A stretch of 64,000 nucleotides of DNA from positions 338,444 through 402,443 of the forward strand of contig JACKKY010000003.1 in the NCBI GenBank assembly GCA_024236175.1, in the 5' to 3' direction. The stretch comes from Novosphingobium sp. Its GTDB lineage: Bacteria > Pseudomonadota > Alphaproteobacteria > Sphingomonadales > Sphingomonadaceae. Below, one piece after another: positions 8,470 to 16,461 of this stretch. Position numbers and translations under genes: made by a program. The first letter of the stretch is position 1. Every line of letters begins with the position of its first letter. The notes beneath the pieces are model-generated. The model was not told the origin of the DNA and ran no database searches. It saw only the letters and a list, made by a program, of their open reading frames with translations.

Positions 8470-9177
8470 ATGCATATGACCGGCGAGCAGCGGATTGCCG
8501 CGCCCCCTCAGCGTGTCTGGGAAGCTTTGAACGATCCCGAGATCCTGCGCGCCAGCATCCCCGGTTGCCAGAGCCTCGAGCAGGAAGCGGCGGATCGCTT
8601 CAACGCCATTGCCGAAGTGAAGATCGGGCCGATCGGCGCGCGCTTCAAAGGCGCGGTGCAGCTTTCCGACATCGACGCGCCGAACGGTTACACCATCATC
8701 GGACAGGGAAACGGCGGCATTGCCGGCAACGCCAAGGGCAGCGCGAAAGTGCGGCTCAGCGAAGACGCCGGCGGTACGCTGATCGTCTACGACGTCGATG
8801 CCGAAGTGGGCGGACGCATGGCCCAGCTCGGCGGGCCGATCATTGATGCCACCGCGAAGCAGCTCGCCGGCCAGTTCTTCCGCCGTTTCGGTGAAGCCGT
8901 GGTCGGTGAAGCGGCGGCGCCCGCTCCGGCCCCCGTCGCTGCGGAAGCGCCCGCGGCTGCTCCCGCGCCCGCACCGGTCGCCGCGCCGGTGGCCGTAGCA
9001 GCGCCTGCCGGTTTCCCGTGGAGCTGGACCATCGCGCTCGCCCTTGCGATTCTCGCCGGCTTCCTGCTGGGCCGCAGCGAAGCGGCGGACTGGTGGGTTG
9101 TCGCCGTCGCGGCGCTGGCGGTCATCGCGGTCGGCGCCGGATATGAAAGCGGTCGCCGCAGCGGGGCACGGTCATGA
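8470..9177 (+). CDS. CoxG-like SRPBCC protein with C-terminal membrane anchor
   Basis: A 235-residue protein. Residues 1-145 form a CoxG/SRPBCC domain (EQRIAAPPQRVWEALNDPE, IPGCQSLE, GGRMAQLGGPIIDATAKQLA). A linker of Ala, Pro and Val follows (about 148-180), then two membrane helices (184-201 and 208-224). CoxG of Oligotropha recruits CO dehydrogenase to the inner membrane, so this protein may dock the neighbouring enzyme there. The ATG at 8470 has GGGGAG nine bases upstream; a second ATG two codons later is less well placed. The stop overlaps the next gene as ATGA. Confidence 0.85.
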   Translation: MHMTGEQRIAAPPQRVWEALNDPEILRASIPGCQSLEQEAADRFNAIAEVKIGPIGARFKGAVQLSDIDAPNGYTIIGQGNGGIAGNAKGSAKVRLSEDAGGTLIVYDVDAEVGGRMAQLGGPIIDATAKQLAGQFFRRFGEAVVGEAAAPAPAPVAAEAPAAAPAPAPVAAPVAVAAPAGFPWSWTIALALAILAGFLLGRSEAADWWVVAVAALAVIAVGAGYESGRRSGARS

Positions 9178-10043
9178 AGCCGGCCCCGTTCGACTACGTC
9201 GCGCCGACGACGATCTCCGAGGCTTGCCAGGTTCTCGCGGACGCGGGGGGCGGTGCGACCGTGCTGGCCGGTGGCCAGACGCTGATGCCGCTGCTCAATC
9301 TTCGGATGAGCCAGCCTTTCATCGTCGTCGATATCAACCGCATTCCCGATCTCAAGGGCATCGCCCGCGCCGACGGCGGGACCAGGGTCGGGCCGATGAC
9401 GCGCCAGGCGGATGCACTCGCCGACGAGACGCTCGCCAAGCACCTGCCGGTCATGGTGCGCGCGCTCAGCCATGTCGGCCACCACCAGACGCGCAATCGC
9501 GGCACGGTCGGCGGGTCGGTGGCCCTGGGCGAACCGGCGGCGGAGATGCCGGCGACGGCGGTCGCGCTCGGTGCGACGATCGAGGTCCAGTCGACGCGCG
9601 GGACCCGGAAGATCCCGGCCGATGAATTCTACCTCGGCCCCTACATGACGACGCTGGAGCCCGACGAACTCGTCACCGCGATCCATTATCCGGACTGGCC
9701 GGCGGGTCATGTCATGCTGTTCCGCGAAGTGGCGCAGCGGCCCGGCGATTTCGCGCTGGTCGGCGTGGTCGGCGCGCTGGTCGTCGACGGCGGCTCGGTC
9801 AGCCGGGCGGGAATCGCGTGGTTCGGCATGGGGCCGACGCCGATCAAGGCGCGCCAGGCGGAGCAGGCGCTGGTCGGCCAGTCGCTGTCGGGCATCGACG
9901 CGCAGGCTATCGCCGAACTGGCGGTCGCCGATACCGCCCCGTTCGACGACCATCACGCAACCGCAGAATATCGCCGCACCGTCGGCAAGCGCATCTTCGC
10001 GCGCACCCTGCGCGAGGCGCTGCAGATCAAGGAAGCCGCATGA
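9174..10043 (+). CDS. Molybdenum hydroxylase FAD-binding medium subunit (CoxM-like)
   Basis: A 289-residue FAD-binding subunit that passes electrons from the iron-sulfur subunit to the acceptor. The flavin motifs are visible: AGGQTLMPLLN near residue 33 and NRGTVGGSVALGEPAAE near residue 106, with CO dehydrogenase-like C-terminal domain afterwards. The ATG overlaps the CoxG-like stop and the stop overlaps the small subunit ATG, both as ATGA. It is part of a four-gene operon ordered G-M-S-L. Confidence 0.93.
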   Translation: MKPAPFDYVAPTTISEACQVLADAGGGATVLAGGQTLMPLLNLRMSQPFIVVDINRIPDLKGIARADGGTRVGPMTRQADALADETLAKHLPVMVRALSHVGHHQTRNRGTVGGSVALGEPAAEMPATAVALGATIEVQSTRGTRKIPADEFYLGPYMTTLEPDELVTAIHYPDWPAGHVMLFREVAQRPGDFALVGVVGALVVDGGSVSRAGIAWFGMGPTPIKARQAEQALVGQSLSGIDAQAIAELAVADTAPFDDHHATAEYRRTVGKRIFARTLREALQIKEAA

Positions 10044-10525
10044 GCGACCATCAGATCGGATTGACCATCAACGGCCGCCGCCACGTGGCGTCCGTGGAAG
10101 GGCGCATGACGCTGGCCGACATGCTGCGCGACGATGCCGGCTACACCGGCGTGCATCTCGGCTGCGAGCACGGCGTATGCGGTGCGTGCACCGTCATCGT
10201 CGACGGCAGGGCGGTGCGTTCCTGCCTGATGCTGGCGGTGCAGGCGGACGAGACCGAGATCAAGACCGTCGAGGGGCTGGCCGAACCGGACGGGACGCTC
10301 CATCCGGTCCAGCAGACCATGCGCGAGGAACACGCGCTGCAATGCGGCTTCTGCACGCCCGGCGTGGTGATGACGCTCGCGGCGCTGACATCCGGCAATG
10401 CGCAGCCAAGCGAGGAATCCCTGCTCAAGGCGCTGTCCGGCCACATCTGCCGCTGCACCGGGTACCAGGGCATTCGCCGCGCGGCGAAGCGGCTTGCCGC
10501 TGCCGGTTCGGGAGACGCGGCATGA
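10040..10525 (+). CDS. Molybdenum hydroxylase [2Fe-2S] small subunit (CoxS-like)
   Basis: A 161-residue subunit with two [2Fe-2S] clusters. Plant-type ferredoxin cysteines are Cys42, 47, 50 and 62 (GCEHGVCGACTV, then RSC); the C-terminal helical domain has Cys102, 105, 137 and 139 (QCGFCTPG and ICRCTGYQ). All eight ligands are intact. The ATG overlaps the upstream stop and the stop overlaps the large subunit ATG. Confidence 0.95.
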   Translation: MSDHQIGLTINGRRHVASVEGRMTLADMLRDDAGYTGVHLGCEHGVCGACTVIVDGRAVRSCLMLAVQADETEIKTVEGLAEPDGTLHPVQQTMREEHALQCGFCTPGVVMTLAALTSGNAQPSEESLLKALSGHICRCTGYQGIRRAAKRLAAAGSGDAA

Positions 10526-13257
10526 ACGCTGAAGTCCCCGGCATCGGCGCCGCCGCCCGCTATATCGGCAAGCGCGTCCTGAGGAAGGAAGACCCGCGGC
10601 TGCTGACCGGACGCGGCCAGTTCGTCGATGACATCTCGCTCCCGGGCATGCTGCATTGCGCCTTCGCGCGCAGCCCGATCGCCCGCGGCAGGATTGTTTC
10701 GATCGACAGCACGGCGGCGCGCGACGTGCCCGGCGTCCATGCGGTCTATACCGCCGAGGACCTGGCGAAGGTCAGCTTCACGATGCACACCTTCTTCATG
10801 GTGCCGACGTCGGTGAAGACGCCCACCTTGGCCGAGGACCACGTGGCCTACGTTGGCGAGCCGGTCGCGCTGGTAATCGCCGACAGCCGCTACATCGCCG
10901 AAGACGCGGCCTCGCTTATCGAGGTGGACTACGAGGAAGAAGACCCGGTCGTCACCCTGGCCGATGCCAAGAGCGGACAGCCGGTCCATCCCGAGCTCGA
11001 GCACAACATCGCCGGGCAAATGGGCGACGAGGATATCGACGAGGACCTCGAGGCTGCGATCGAGGGCGCGCCGCACCGCGTCACCCAGAGAGTGATCCAT
11101 CCGCGCATTTCGCAATCGCCGATGGAGACCCGGGGCGTCGTCGCCACGCGCGACGGCCCGGAAGAGCTGACGCTGTATATCACCTGCCAGAGCCCGCATA
11201 CGATTGCGCGCTGGGTCTCGCTTGCACTGGGCCTGCCGCAGACCGCGATCCGCGTCATCGCCAAGGATGTCGGCGGGGCGTTCGGGCTCAAGAACCATCC
11301 CTGGAAGGAGGAAAGCTCGGTCATCATCGCGGCGATGCTGTTCGGACGGCCGCTGAAATGGATCGAGGACCGCTACGAGAACCTGACCACGGCCAATCCG
11401 GCGCGTGAACAGGACATCACCCTGCGCATCGCCTTCGACAACGACGGCAAGCTGGTCGCATCCCACAGCGAATACGACCTCAACAACGGCGCCTATCCGC
11501 AGGCCGTCGACGATGGCATGGCCGCCCAGATGTTCCTGTGGTCGGCCTACAAGCTGCCGGCCTACGGGTTCCTCACCCGCGCGTGGTATACCAACACCAC
11601 CGGCCTCGCCGCCTATCGCGGCCCCTGGGCGATGGAAACGCTCGTCCGCGAGACCGCGCTCGACAAGGCGGCGCGCGCCATCGGGATCGATCCGGTCGAA
11701 TTGCGCCGGCGCAACCTGGTGAAACTGTCGGACCAGCCGACGGCCAGCGTGTTGGGCCTCCCGCTGGAAGACATCACGCCCGCCGAATGCCTCGAGAAAC
11801 TGGTCGAGAATTTCGACATCGCCGCGTTCCGCAAGGAACAGGCCGAGGCGCGGGAGCAGGGGCGCTATCTCGGCCTGGGCGTCGCGACCTATATCGAGCC
11901 GACCGCCTCGGCCGGTTCGATGGGGGTGATGACCGGCGAACTCGCGCAGGTCCGCATCGAGCCCACCGGCAAGGTGACCGCGACGATGAGCACCCATTCG
12001 CAGGGCCACGGCACCGCGACGACGATGGCGCAGGTCATCGCCGACCGGCTGGGCGTCCCCTATGAGGACGTGACGGTTTTCGAAGGCGACAATTCGCGGG
12101 GCGGATTCGGCCCCGGCGCAGCGGGCAGCCGGCAGGGCGTGATTGCCGGCGGAGCGGCGATCAAGGCGTCCGAGATGCTGGCCGACAAGGTGAAGGCGCT
12201 CGCCGCGCACCTGCTCAATGCGAACCCCGAGAACATCACCATCGATGAAGGCATGGTCCATGTCGAGGGTGCGGAGGAAATGTCGCGCAGCCTCAGCGAA
12301 ATCGCCGGCATCGCCTATGGCGAGCCGGACCGGCTGCCGCAGGACCTCGGCACCGGGCTCGAGGTGCAGTACCGCTACCAGCCCCCGCCGATGACGTTCA
12401 CCAGCGCGGCGCACGCCTGCGTTGTCGAAGTCGACGCGGAGACCGGTTTCGTGAAGATCCTGCGCTGGATCTCGTCGGAAGACTGCGGGACGGTGATCAA
12501 TCCGGCGGTCGTCGAAGGCCAGATATCGGGCGGTCTCGCCCAGGGAATCGGCATGGTGCTGCTGGAGGAGATGCCGATCGACGATCGCGGCAACACGACA
12601 GCGGCGACATACAAGGACTATCTGCTGCCCGCCATTTCGGACATCCCCGATTTCGAGTTCCTGCACGCCAACACGCCGTCGAAATCGATCGGCGGTATGC
12701 GCGGCGTGGGCGAGGGCGGGGCGATCATCGGCCCGCCGACGCTGGTCAACGCGATTGCCGATGCGCTCTCGCCATTCGGCGAGATCGACATCCTCGAACT
12801 GCCGCTGACGCCGTCGAGGATCCTCGATCTGATCGAGGGCCGCGACATCTCCGGTTCCGCCGCCCGGCACCAGGCGCAAGCCGGGGCGCAGCTGGAGGCA
12901 CCGGCCGCTGCAGAAGCGGCAGCGCCTGCCGGGCAGGCCGCCGCCCCGTCATCCGGCGCCGAAACCAGGATCGACGGCGACTGGAAGATGGTCATGAAAA
13001 CGCCGATGGGCGACCAGGAGATGACCGGCCACTTCGAGACCGACGGCGGCACCGTCTCCGGCTATCTCGCCAGTCCCGAAGGCGACCAGAACTTCACCGG
13101 CACGGTCGACGGCAATGTGGTCAAGTTCGACCTCAAGGTCGACAAGCCGATGAAGATCACGCTGAAATACAACCTGACGTTCGAAGGCGACAGCGTGTCT
13201 GGCAAGGTCAAGCTCGGCATGATGGGTTCGGCCAAGCTTTCGGGCGAACGGCTCTAG
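10522..13257 (+). CDS. Molybdenum hydroxylase large subunit (CoxL-like) with extra C-terminal domain
   Basis: Molybdopterin-binding catalytic subunit, 911 residues against about 800 for CoxL. The GVGEGG loop that carries the catalytic glutamate is intact. The active-site loop reads AYRGPW (residues 364-369), not AYRCSFR of form I CO dehydrogenase and not AYRGAGR of form II, so CO oxidation is unlikely and the substrate is unknown. After an Ala/Glu linker (about 785-813), residues 814-911 form an added beta-rich domain with repeated short strands and glycine turns (GDWKMVMKTPMGDQEMTG, DGGTVSGYL). The start overlaps the small subunit. The stop shares a CTAG palindrome with the convergent glycosyltransferase. 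Confidence 0.92.
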   Translation: MNAEVPGIGAAARYIGKRVLRKEDPRLLTGRGQFVDDISLPGMLHCAFARSPIARGRIVSIDSTAARDVPGVHAVYTAEDLAKVSFTMHTFFMVPTSVKTPTLAEDHVAYVGEPVALVIADSRYIAEDAASLIEVDYEEEDPVVTLADAKSGQPVHPELEHNIAGQMGDEDIDEDLEAAIEGAPHRVTQRVIHPRISQSPMETRGVVATRDGPEELTLYITCQSPHTIARWVSLALGLPQTAIRVIAKDVGGAFGLKNHPWKEESSVIIAAMLFGRPLKWIEDRYENLTTANPAREQDITLRIAFDNDGKLVASHSEYDLNNGAYPQAVDDGMAAQMFLWSAYKLPAYGFLTRAWYTNTTGLAAYRGPWAMETLVRETALDKAARAIGIDPVELRRRNLVKLSDQPTASVLGLPLEDITPAECLEKLVENFDIAAFRKEQAEAREQGRYLGLGVATYIEPTASAGSMGVMTGELAQVRIEPTGKVTATMSTHSQGHGTATTMAQVIADRLGVPYEDVTVFEGDNSRGGFGPGAAGSRQGVIAGGAAIKASEMLADKVKALAAHLLNANPENITIDEGMVHVEGAEEMSRSLSEIAGIAYGEPDRLPQDLGTGLEVQYRYQPPPMTFTSAAHACVVEVDAETGFVKILRWISSEDCGTVINPAVVEGQISGGLAQGIGMVLLEEMPIDDRGNTTAATYKDYLLPAISDIPDFEFLHANTPSKSIGGMRGVGEGGAIIGPPTLVNAIADALSPFGEIDILELPLTPSRILDLIEGRDISGSAARHQAQAGAQLEAPAAAEAAAPAGQAAAPSSGAETRIDGDWKMVMKTPMGDQEMTGHFETDGGTVSGYLASPEGDQNFTGTVDGNVVKFDLKVDKPMKITLKYNLTFEGDSVSGKVKLGMMGSAKLSGERL

Positions 13258-14108
13258 CCCTGGCTGCTGCGGGCAGGAAGCAGTCCTTCCTGCCCCTCCA
13301 GGCCGGCGACTTTGCGATAGCGATCCAGCAGGTCCGTCTCGTCGAGATATTCGCGTTGCGGATAGAACGCGAAATGCGCGACGACGACCTCACCGTAGAC
13401 CATGTTGTATCCGGCCATCTGGGTCGGCCGCGTGACCGACAGCCATTCTTCCTCGTCCGACATGCCCAACTCGCCGTTGAACCTGGCGAACTCTTCTCCG
13501 AGCCAGGCGATGCAGTTGATCGACACGCGGCAGCCCGAGACGATGCGCGTCGGAATCTTGAAGCGCTCGATGTCGCCTTTCTCGAGGAAGGAGAGGAAGG
13601 TGCGATGGATCATTTCCGCGAACTTCGGGTCCTTCCACCCCAGCGAATCCATGCAGTGTGTCGTCAGGTACTTCGGCGCGCGAATCCTGCCCAGCGCCTG
13701 GTAGACGTGGGAAATGTAGGCGTTGTTGATGATGACCGGGTAGATCACGAAGGGCTCGCGGTGCTCGATCCTGAACTTGGCGAGCTTGGCGATCGCTCCG
13801 GGCTCGATGTAGCAGACGTCGTCGTCCAGCCTGATGTAGACCGTGCCCGCCTCTATGCAGTTCGGAAAGAAGCGATGAATCGTCCTGACACCGTTCGGTT
13901 CCCTCCCGTCGGGCAGGGTGACCACGCGAATCCGCTTGTCGAGCGCCGGCAGGCCGGAAATGTAGGCTATGTCGTCGGGCTCTTTCGTGTTGAGCCAGAC
14001 CTGAAGCTCGTCCCAGCCTTCCTGCGCGAGGATTTGCGGGATGAGCAGTTCCAGATAGCGCCTGCGCCCGGCCGGGATGACGATCGTCACCTTGTGATCG
14101 TCGATCAT
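13254..14108 (-). CDS. GT-A fold glycosyltransferase-like protein
   Basis: A 284-residue protein with an N-terminal nucleotide-sugar fold: KVTIVIPAGRRRYLELLIPQ, then YIRLDDDVCYI, whose Asp triplet fits a DxD metal site (about residues 92-100). The rest (WKDPKFAEMIHRTF, SGCRVSINCIAW, MSDEEEWLSVTRP) has no recognised motif. The protein probably adds a sugar to a surface polysaccharide, since glf and another transferase lie next to it. The ATG overlaps the stop of an 11-codon TTG frame upstream. Donor and acceptor are unknown. Confidence 0.65.
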   Translation of the reverse strand: MIDDHKVTIVIPAGRRRYLELLIPQILAQEGWDELQVWLNTKEPDDIAYISGLPALDKRIRVVTLPDGREPNGVRTIHRFFPNCIEAGTVYIRLDDDVCYIEPGAIAKLAKFRIEHREPFVIYPVIINNAYISHVYQALGRIRAPKYLTTHCMDSLGWKDPKFAEMIHRTFLSFLEKGDIERFKIPTRIVSGCRVSINCIAWLGEEFARFNGELGMSDEEEWLSVTRPTQMAGYNMVYGEVVVAHFAFYPQREYLDETDLLDRYRKVAGLEGQEGLLPARSSQG

Positions 14109-14213
14109 GTCGCGGGCCGCCGGTTCGGATGATCGGGCAATTGTGGTTTTCCTCCGGAATGTGGGCTGATAGCGTCAAACCGATCTTGGTCCGCTAGGGG
14201 CGGTGGGGGAAAA

Positions 14214-15329
14214 GTGCAACGCGTTGGGATCGTCGGTGCCGGTTTTACGGGCGCGGTAATTGCGCGCGAGCTTGCGGAAGCGGGCATCGCCAGCGTCGTG
14301 ATGGACGAGCGCAGCCATGTGGCGGGCAATTGCCATACAGAGCGGGATTCGCGCACCGGCATCATGGTCCATCGCTATGGTCCCCACATTTTCCACACCG
14401 ACCGGCAGCACGTCTGGGACTATGTGAACCGCTTCGGCGAGATGGTCCCGTTCATCCTGCGCGTGAAGACCACCTATCGCGGCCATGTCTATTCGCTGCC
14501 GGTCAACCTGCACACGATCAACCAGTTCTTCGGCAAGGCGATGCGCCCGGACGAAGCCAGGGCCTTCGTGGAAAGCCAGGCCCGCAGTGATATCGAAGAG
14601 CCGCGCAGTTTCGAGGAGCAGGCGCTGCGTTTCATCGGGCAGCCGCTCTACGAGGCGTTCTTCCGCGGCTATACTCGCAAGCAATGGGGCATGGAGCCGA
14701 GCCTCTTGCCCGCGTCCATTCTCAAGCGGCTGCCGCTGCGCTTCGATTACAACGACAACTATTTCAACCATCCCCATCAGGCGATCCCGCGCGACGGCTA
14801 CAGCGCGATCGTCTCGCGGATCATGGACCACCCGAAGATCGAGCATCGCCTCGGTTGCAGGTTCGAGGACGTCGACGAGACATTCTCCCACCTGTTCTAT
14901 TCGGGCGGAATGGACCGCTATTACCGCTATGCGCTCGGCCGGCTGGGCTACCGCACCCTGGACTTCCGTCCGAGCTATCATGCCGGCGACTACCAGGGCA
15001 CGGCGATCATGAACCATCCCGAGGAAGAGGTGCCGTTCACGCGCGTGACCGAGCACAAGCATTTCGCCCCCTGGGAAGCTTCCGGATTTGCCGAGACGAT
15101 CGTGTTTCACGAAACCAGCCGCGCCTGCGGGCCGGACGACATACCCTACTATCCCATTCGCCTCGTCGACGAGACGAGCATGCTCAGGGCATACGAAGCG
15201 CGTGCCCGCGAGGACGCGCATGTCACTTTCGTCGGGCGGCTCGGCACCTACGAATATCTCGACATGGACGCCACGATCGACCGTGCCCTTTCGGCCGCCC
15301 AAGCCTATCTCTCCGCCAGGCCGGCTTGA
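14214..15329 (+). CDS. glf: UDP-galactopyranose mutase
   Basis: A 371-residue FAD enzyme converting UDP-galactopyranose to UDP-galactofuranose, the donor for galactofuranose in surface glycans. The dinucleotide loop GAGFTGAV lies at residues 8-15, followed by the family segments GNCHTERD and YGPHIFHT, the substrate-binding region YTRKQWG, and PYYPIRL near the C-terminus. Translation starts at GTG 14214, preceded by a GGGGGA Shine-Dalgarno sequence. It is transcribed divergently from the glycosyltransferase upstream and is followed by a hairpin. Confidence 0.95.
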   Translation: MQRVGIVGAGFTGAVIARELAEAGIASVVMDERSHVAGNCHTERDSRTGIMVHRYGPHIFHTDRQHVWDYVNRFGEMVPFILRVKTTYRGHVYSLPVNLHTINQFFGKAMRPDEARAFVESQARSDIEEPRSFEEQALRFIGQPLYEAFFRGYTRKQWGMEPSLLPASILKRLPLRFDYNDNYFNHPHQAIPRDGYSAIVSRIMDHPKIEHRLGCRFEDVDETFSHLFYSGGMDRYYRYALGRLGYRTLDFRPSYHAGDYQGTAIMNHPEEEVPFTRVTEHKHFAPWEASGFAETIVFHETSRACGPDDIPYYPIRLVDETSMLRAYEARAREDAHVTFVGRLGTYEYLDMDATIDRALSAAQAYLSARPA

Positions 15330-15338
15330 AGTGGGAAT

Positions 15339-15361
15339 TGCGCCGTGAATCAAACGGCGCA
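15339..15361 (+). terminator. Hairpin after glf
   Basis: Inverted repeat TGCGCCG (15339-15345) and CGGCGCA (15355-15361) with a 9-nt loop, starting 10 bases after the glf stop. There is no T-run, so it may only attenuate transcription into the next gene. Confidence 0.45.
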
Positions 15362-15447
15362 GTCTGGCGGCACGATGGCGGGCTTGCTATTGCCTGCGCG
15401 GCATGGCTGCCCGCCTCCCGTCAATTCCAGCGACAGGATCCCCGACC

Positions 15448-16170
15448 TTGGCCATTCCCCGGATCATCCATCAGACCGCGCGGAATCTTGACAGCCTGCC
15501 GGAGGAGATCCGGCAGAACATCGAAGCCCTCAAGGCGCTCAATCCGGGCTGGGAGCATCGCTTCTATTCCGACGAGGCCGTCCGCGAGTACATCGGCGAG
15601 CATTTCGGGGAGCGTATCCGGCGCGCCGTCGGGCGCATCAACCCGCGCTACGGCGTCGTGCTTGCCGACTTTTTCCGCTATCTGGTCTGTTATCGCGAGG
15701 GCGGCGTCTATCTCGACATCAAGAGCGGCCTCACCCGGCCGCTCGACGAGGTCCTGCTTGAAGACGACGTCTATCTGCTCTCGCAATGGGACAACCGGCT
15801 GGGCCGCCCGACGCGGGGCTGGGGCCAGTTCCAGGATGTCGCGCGCATCGCCGGGGGCGAATTCCAGCAGTGGCAGATCGTTGCCGCGCCGGGGCATCCC
15901 TTCCTCAACCGGACCATCCAGGAAGTGCTGTTCAACATGGAGCAGTACCACCCGAGCTGGTTCGGGACCGGCCATCAGGGGGTCGCGCGCGTTTCGGGGC
16001 CGATCGCCTATTCGCTCTCGATCGCCCCGATGCTGCCGCTGCACCGGTTCCGGCCGGTGGCGATCGAGGAACTGGGCATCCGTTACACGATCTACGATAC
16101 GCTCAGGCACCACATGGCGCCGGACAGGCACTATTCCCGCAGCGACGAACCGATCATGCTTCCCGCCTGA
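15448..16170 (+). CDS. DXD-type sugar transferase (OCH1/GT32-like)
   Basis: A 240-residue protein of the family of small DXD-containing sugar transferases. Family features are IPRIIHQTARN at the N-terminus, PGWEHRFYSDEA, and the core ADFFRYLVCYREGGVYLDIK, where the usual second aspartate of the YxDxD motif is a lysine. The start is uncertain. TTG at 15448 has AGGA nine bases upstream and begins exactly at the conserved IPRIIHQT block; an in-frame ATG at 15403 lacks a ribosome-binding site. With glf it suggests decoration of LPS or exopolysaccharide. Confidence 0.75.
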   Translation: MAIPRIIHQTARNLDSLPEEIRQNIEALKALNPGWEHRFYSDEAVREYIGEHFGERIRRAVGRINPRYGVVLADFFRYLVCYREGGVYLDIKSGLTRPLDEVLLEDDVYLLSQWDNRLGRPTRGWGQFQDVARIAGGEFQQWQIVAAPGHPFLNRTIQEVLFNMEQYHPSWFGTGHQGVARVSGPIAYSLSIAPMLPLHRFRPVAIEELGIRYTIYDTLRHHMAPDRHYSRSDEPIMLPA

Positions 16171-16232
16171 TCGCGTTCGCGGCCTCGCGTCCGGGCAGGG
16201 CCGTTCCTCCCGCCCCGCGATCACTGTTCAAT

Positions 16233-16255
16233 GCACAACATGCATTTCGTTGTGC
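16233..16255. promoter_or_regulatory. Inverted repeat, putative operator upstream of P450 operon
   Basis: Perfect arms GCACAAC (16233-16239) and GTTGTGC (16249-16255) flank a 9-nt spacer holding the palindrome ATGCAT. It lies 65-87 bases upstream of the putative -35 box of the P450 operon, suiting an activator or repressor site. It could also be a weak terminator of the sugar transferase gene. Confidence 0.45.
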
Positions 16256-16319
16256 GGCAAAGGGTGCGCTCGCTCGGGATCGACACGTAACCTGCCGGAT
16301 TTGCGCCATATATTTGCCT

Positions 16320-16348
16320 TTGACAGGCGCTGCCGCCTCGGCAAAGAT
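16320..16348 (+). promoter_or_regulatory. Putative sigma70-type promoter of the P450 operon
   Basis: A consensus -35 TTGACA (16320-16325) is followed after 17 bases by AAAGAT (16343-16348), a weak -10. Transcription would start near 16355, leaving about 107 bases before the first ATG. Confidence 0.45.
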
Positions 16349-16461
16349 CGGTCGTGACGGATAGGCCATGACCGCGCCTAAGGTCGTCGACAAGAGCAGT
16401 TCGCAAATCGCTTCCGGCGGCGGAAGCTTGCCCTTTGCGAAGGTTGGGAGTGGGATTGATC

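Noticed and set aside
10141..12879. A 912-codon open frame antisense to the CoxL-like gene
   Set aside because: It mirrors a GC-rich real gene with all hallmarks on the plus strand; the antisense translation is Arg/His/Gly-rich without any motif.
10040..13257. Calling the cox-like operon a CO dehydrogenase
   Set aside because: The active-site loop AYRGPW matches neither the form I nor the form II signature, and CO dehydrogenase accessory genes are missing.
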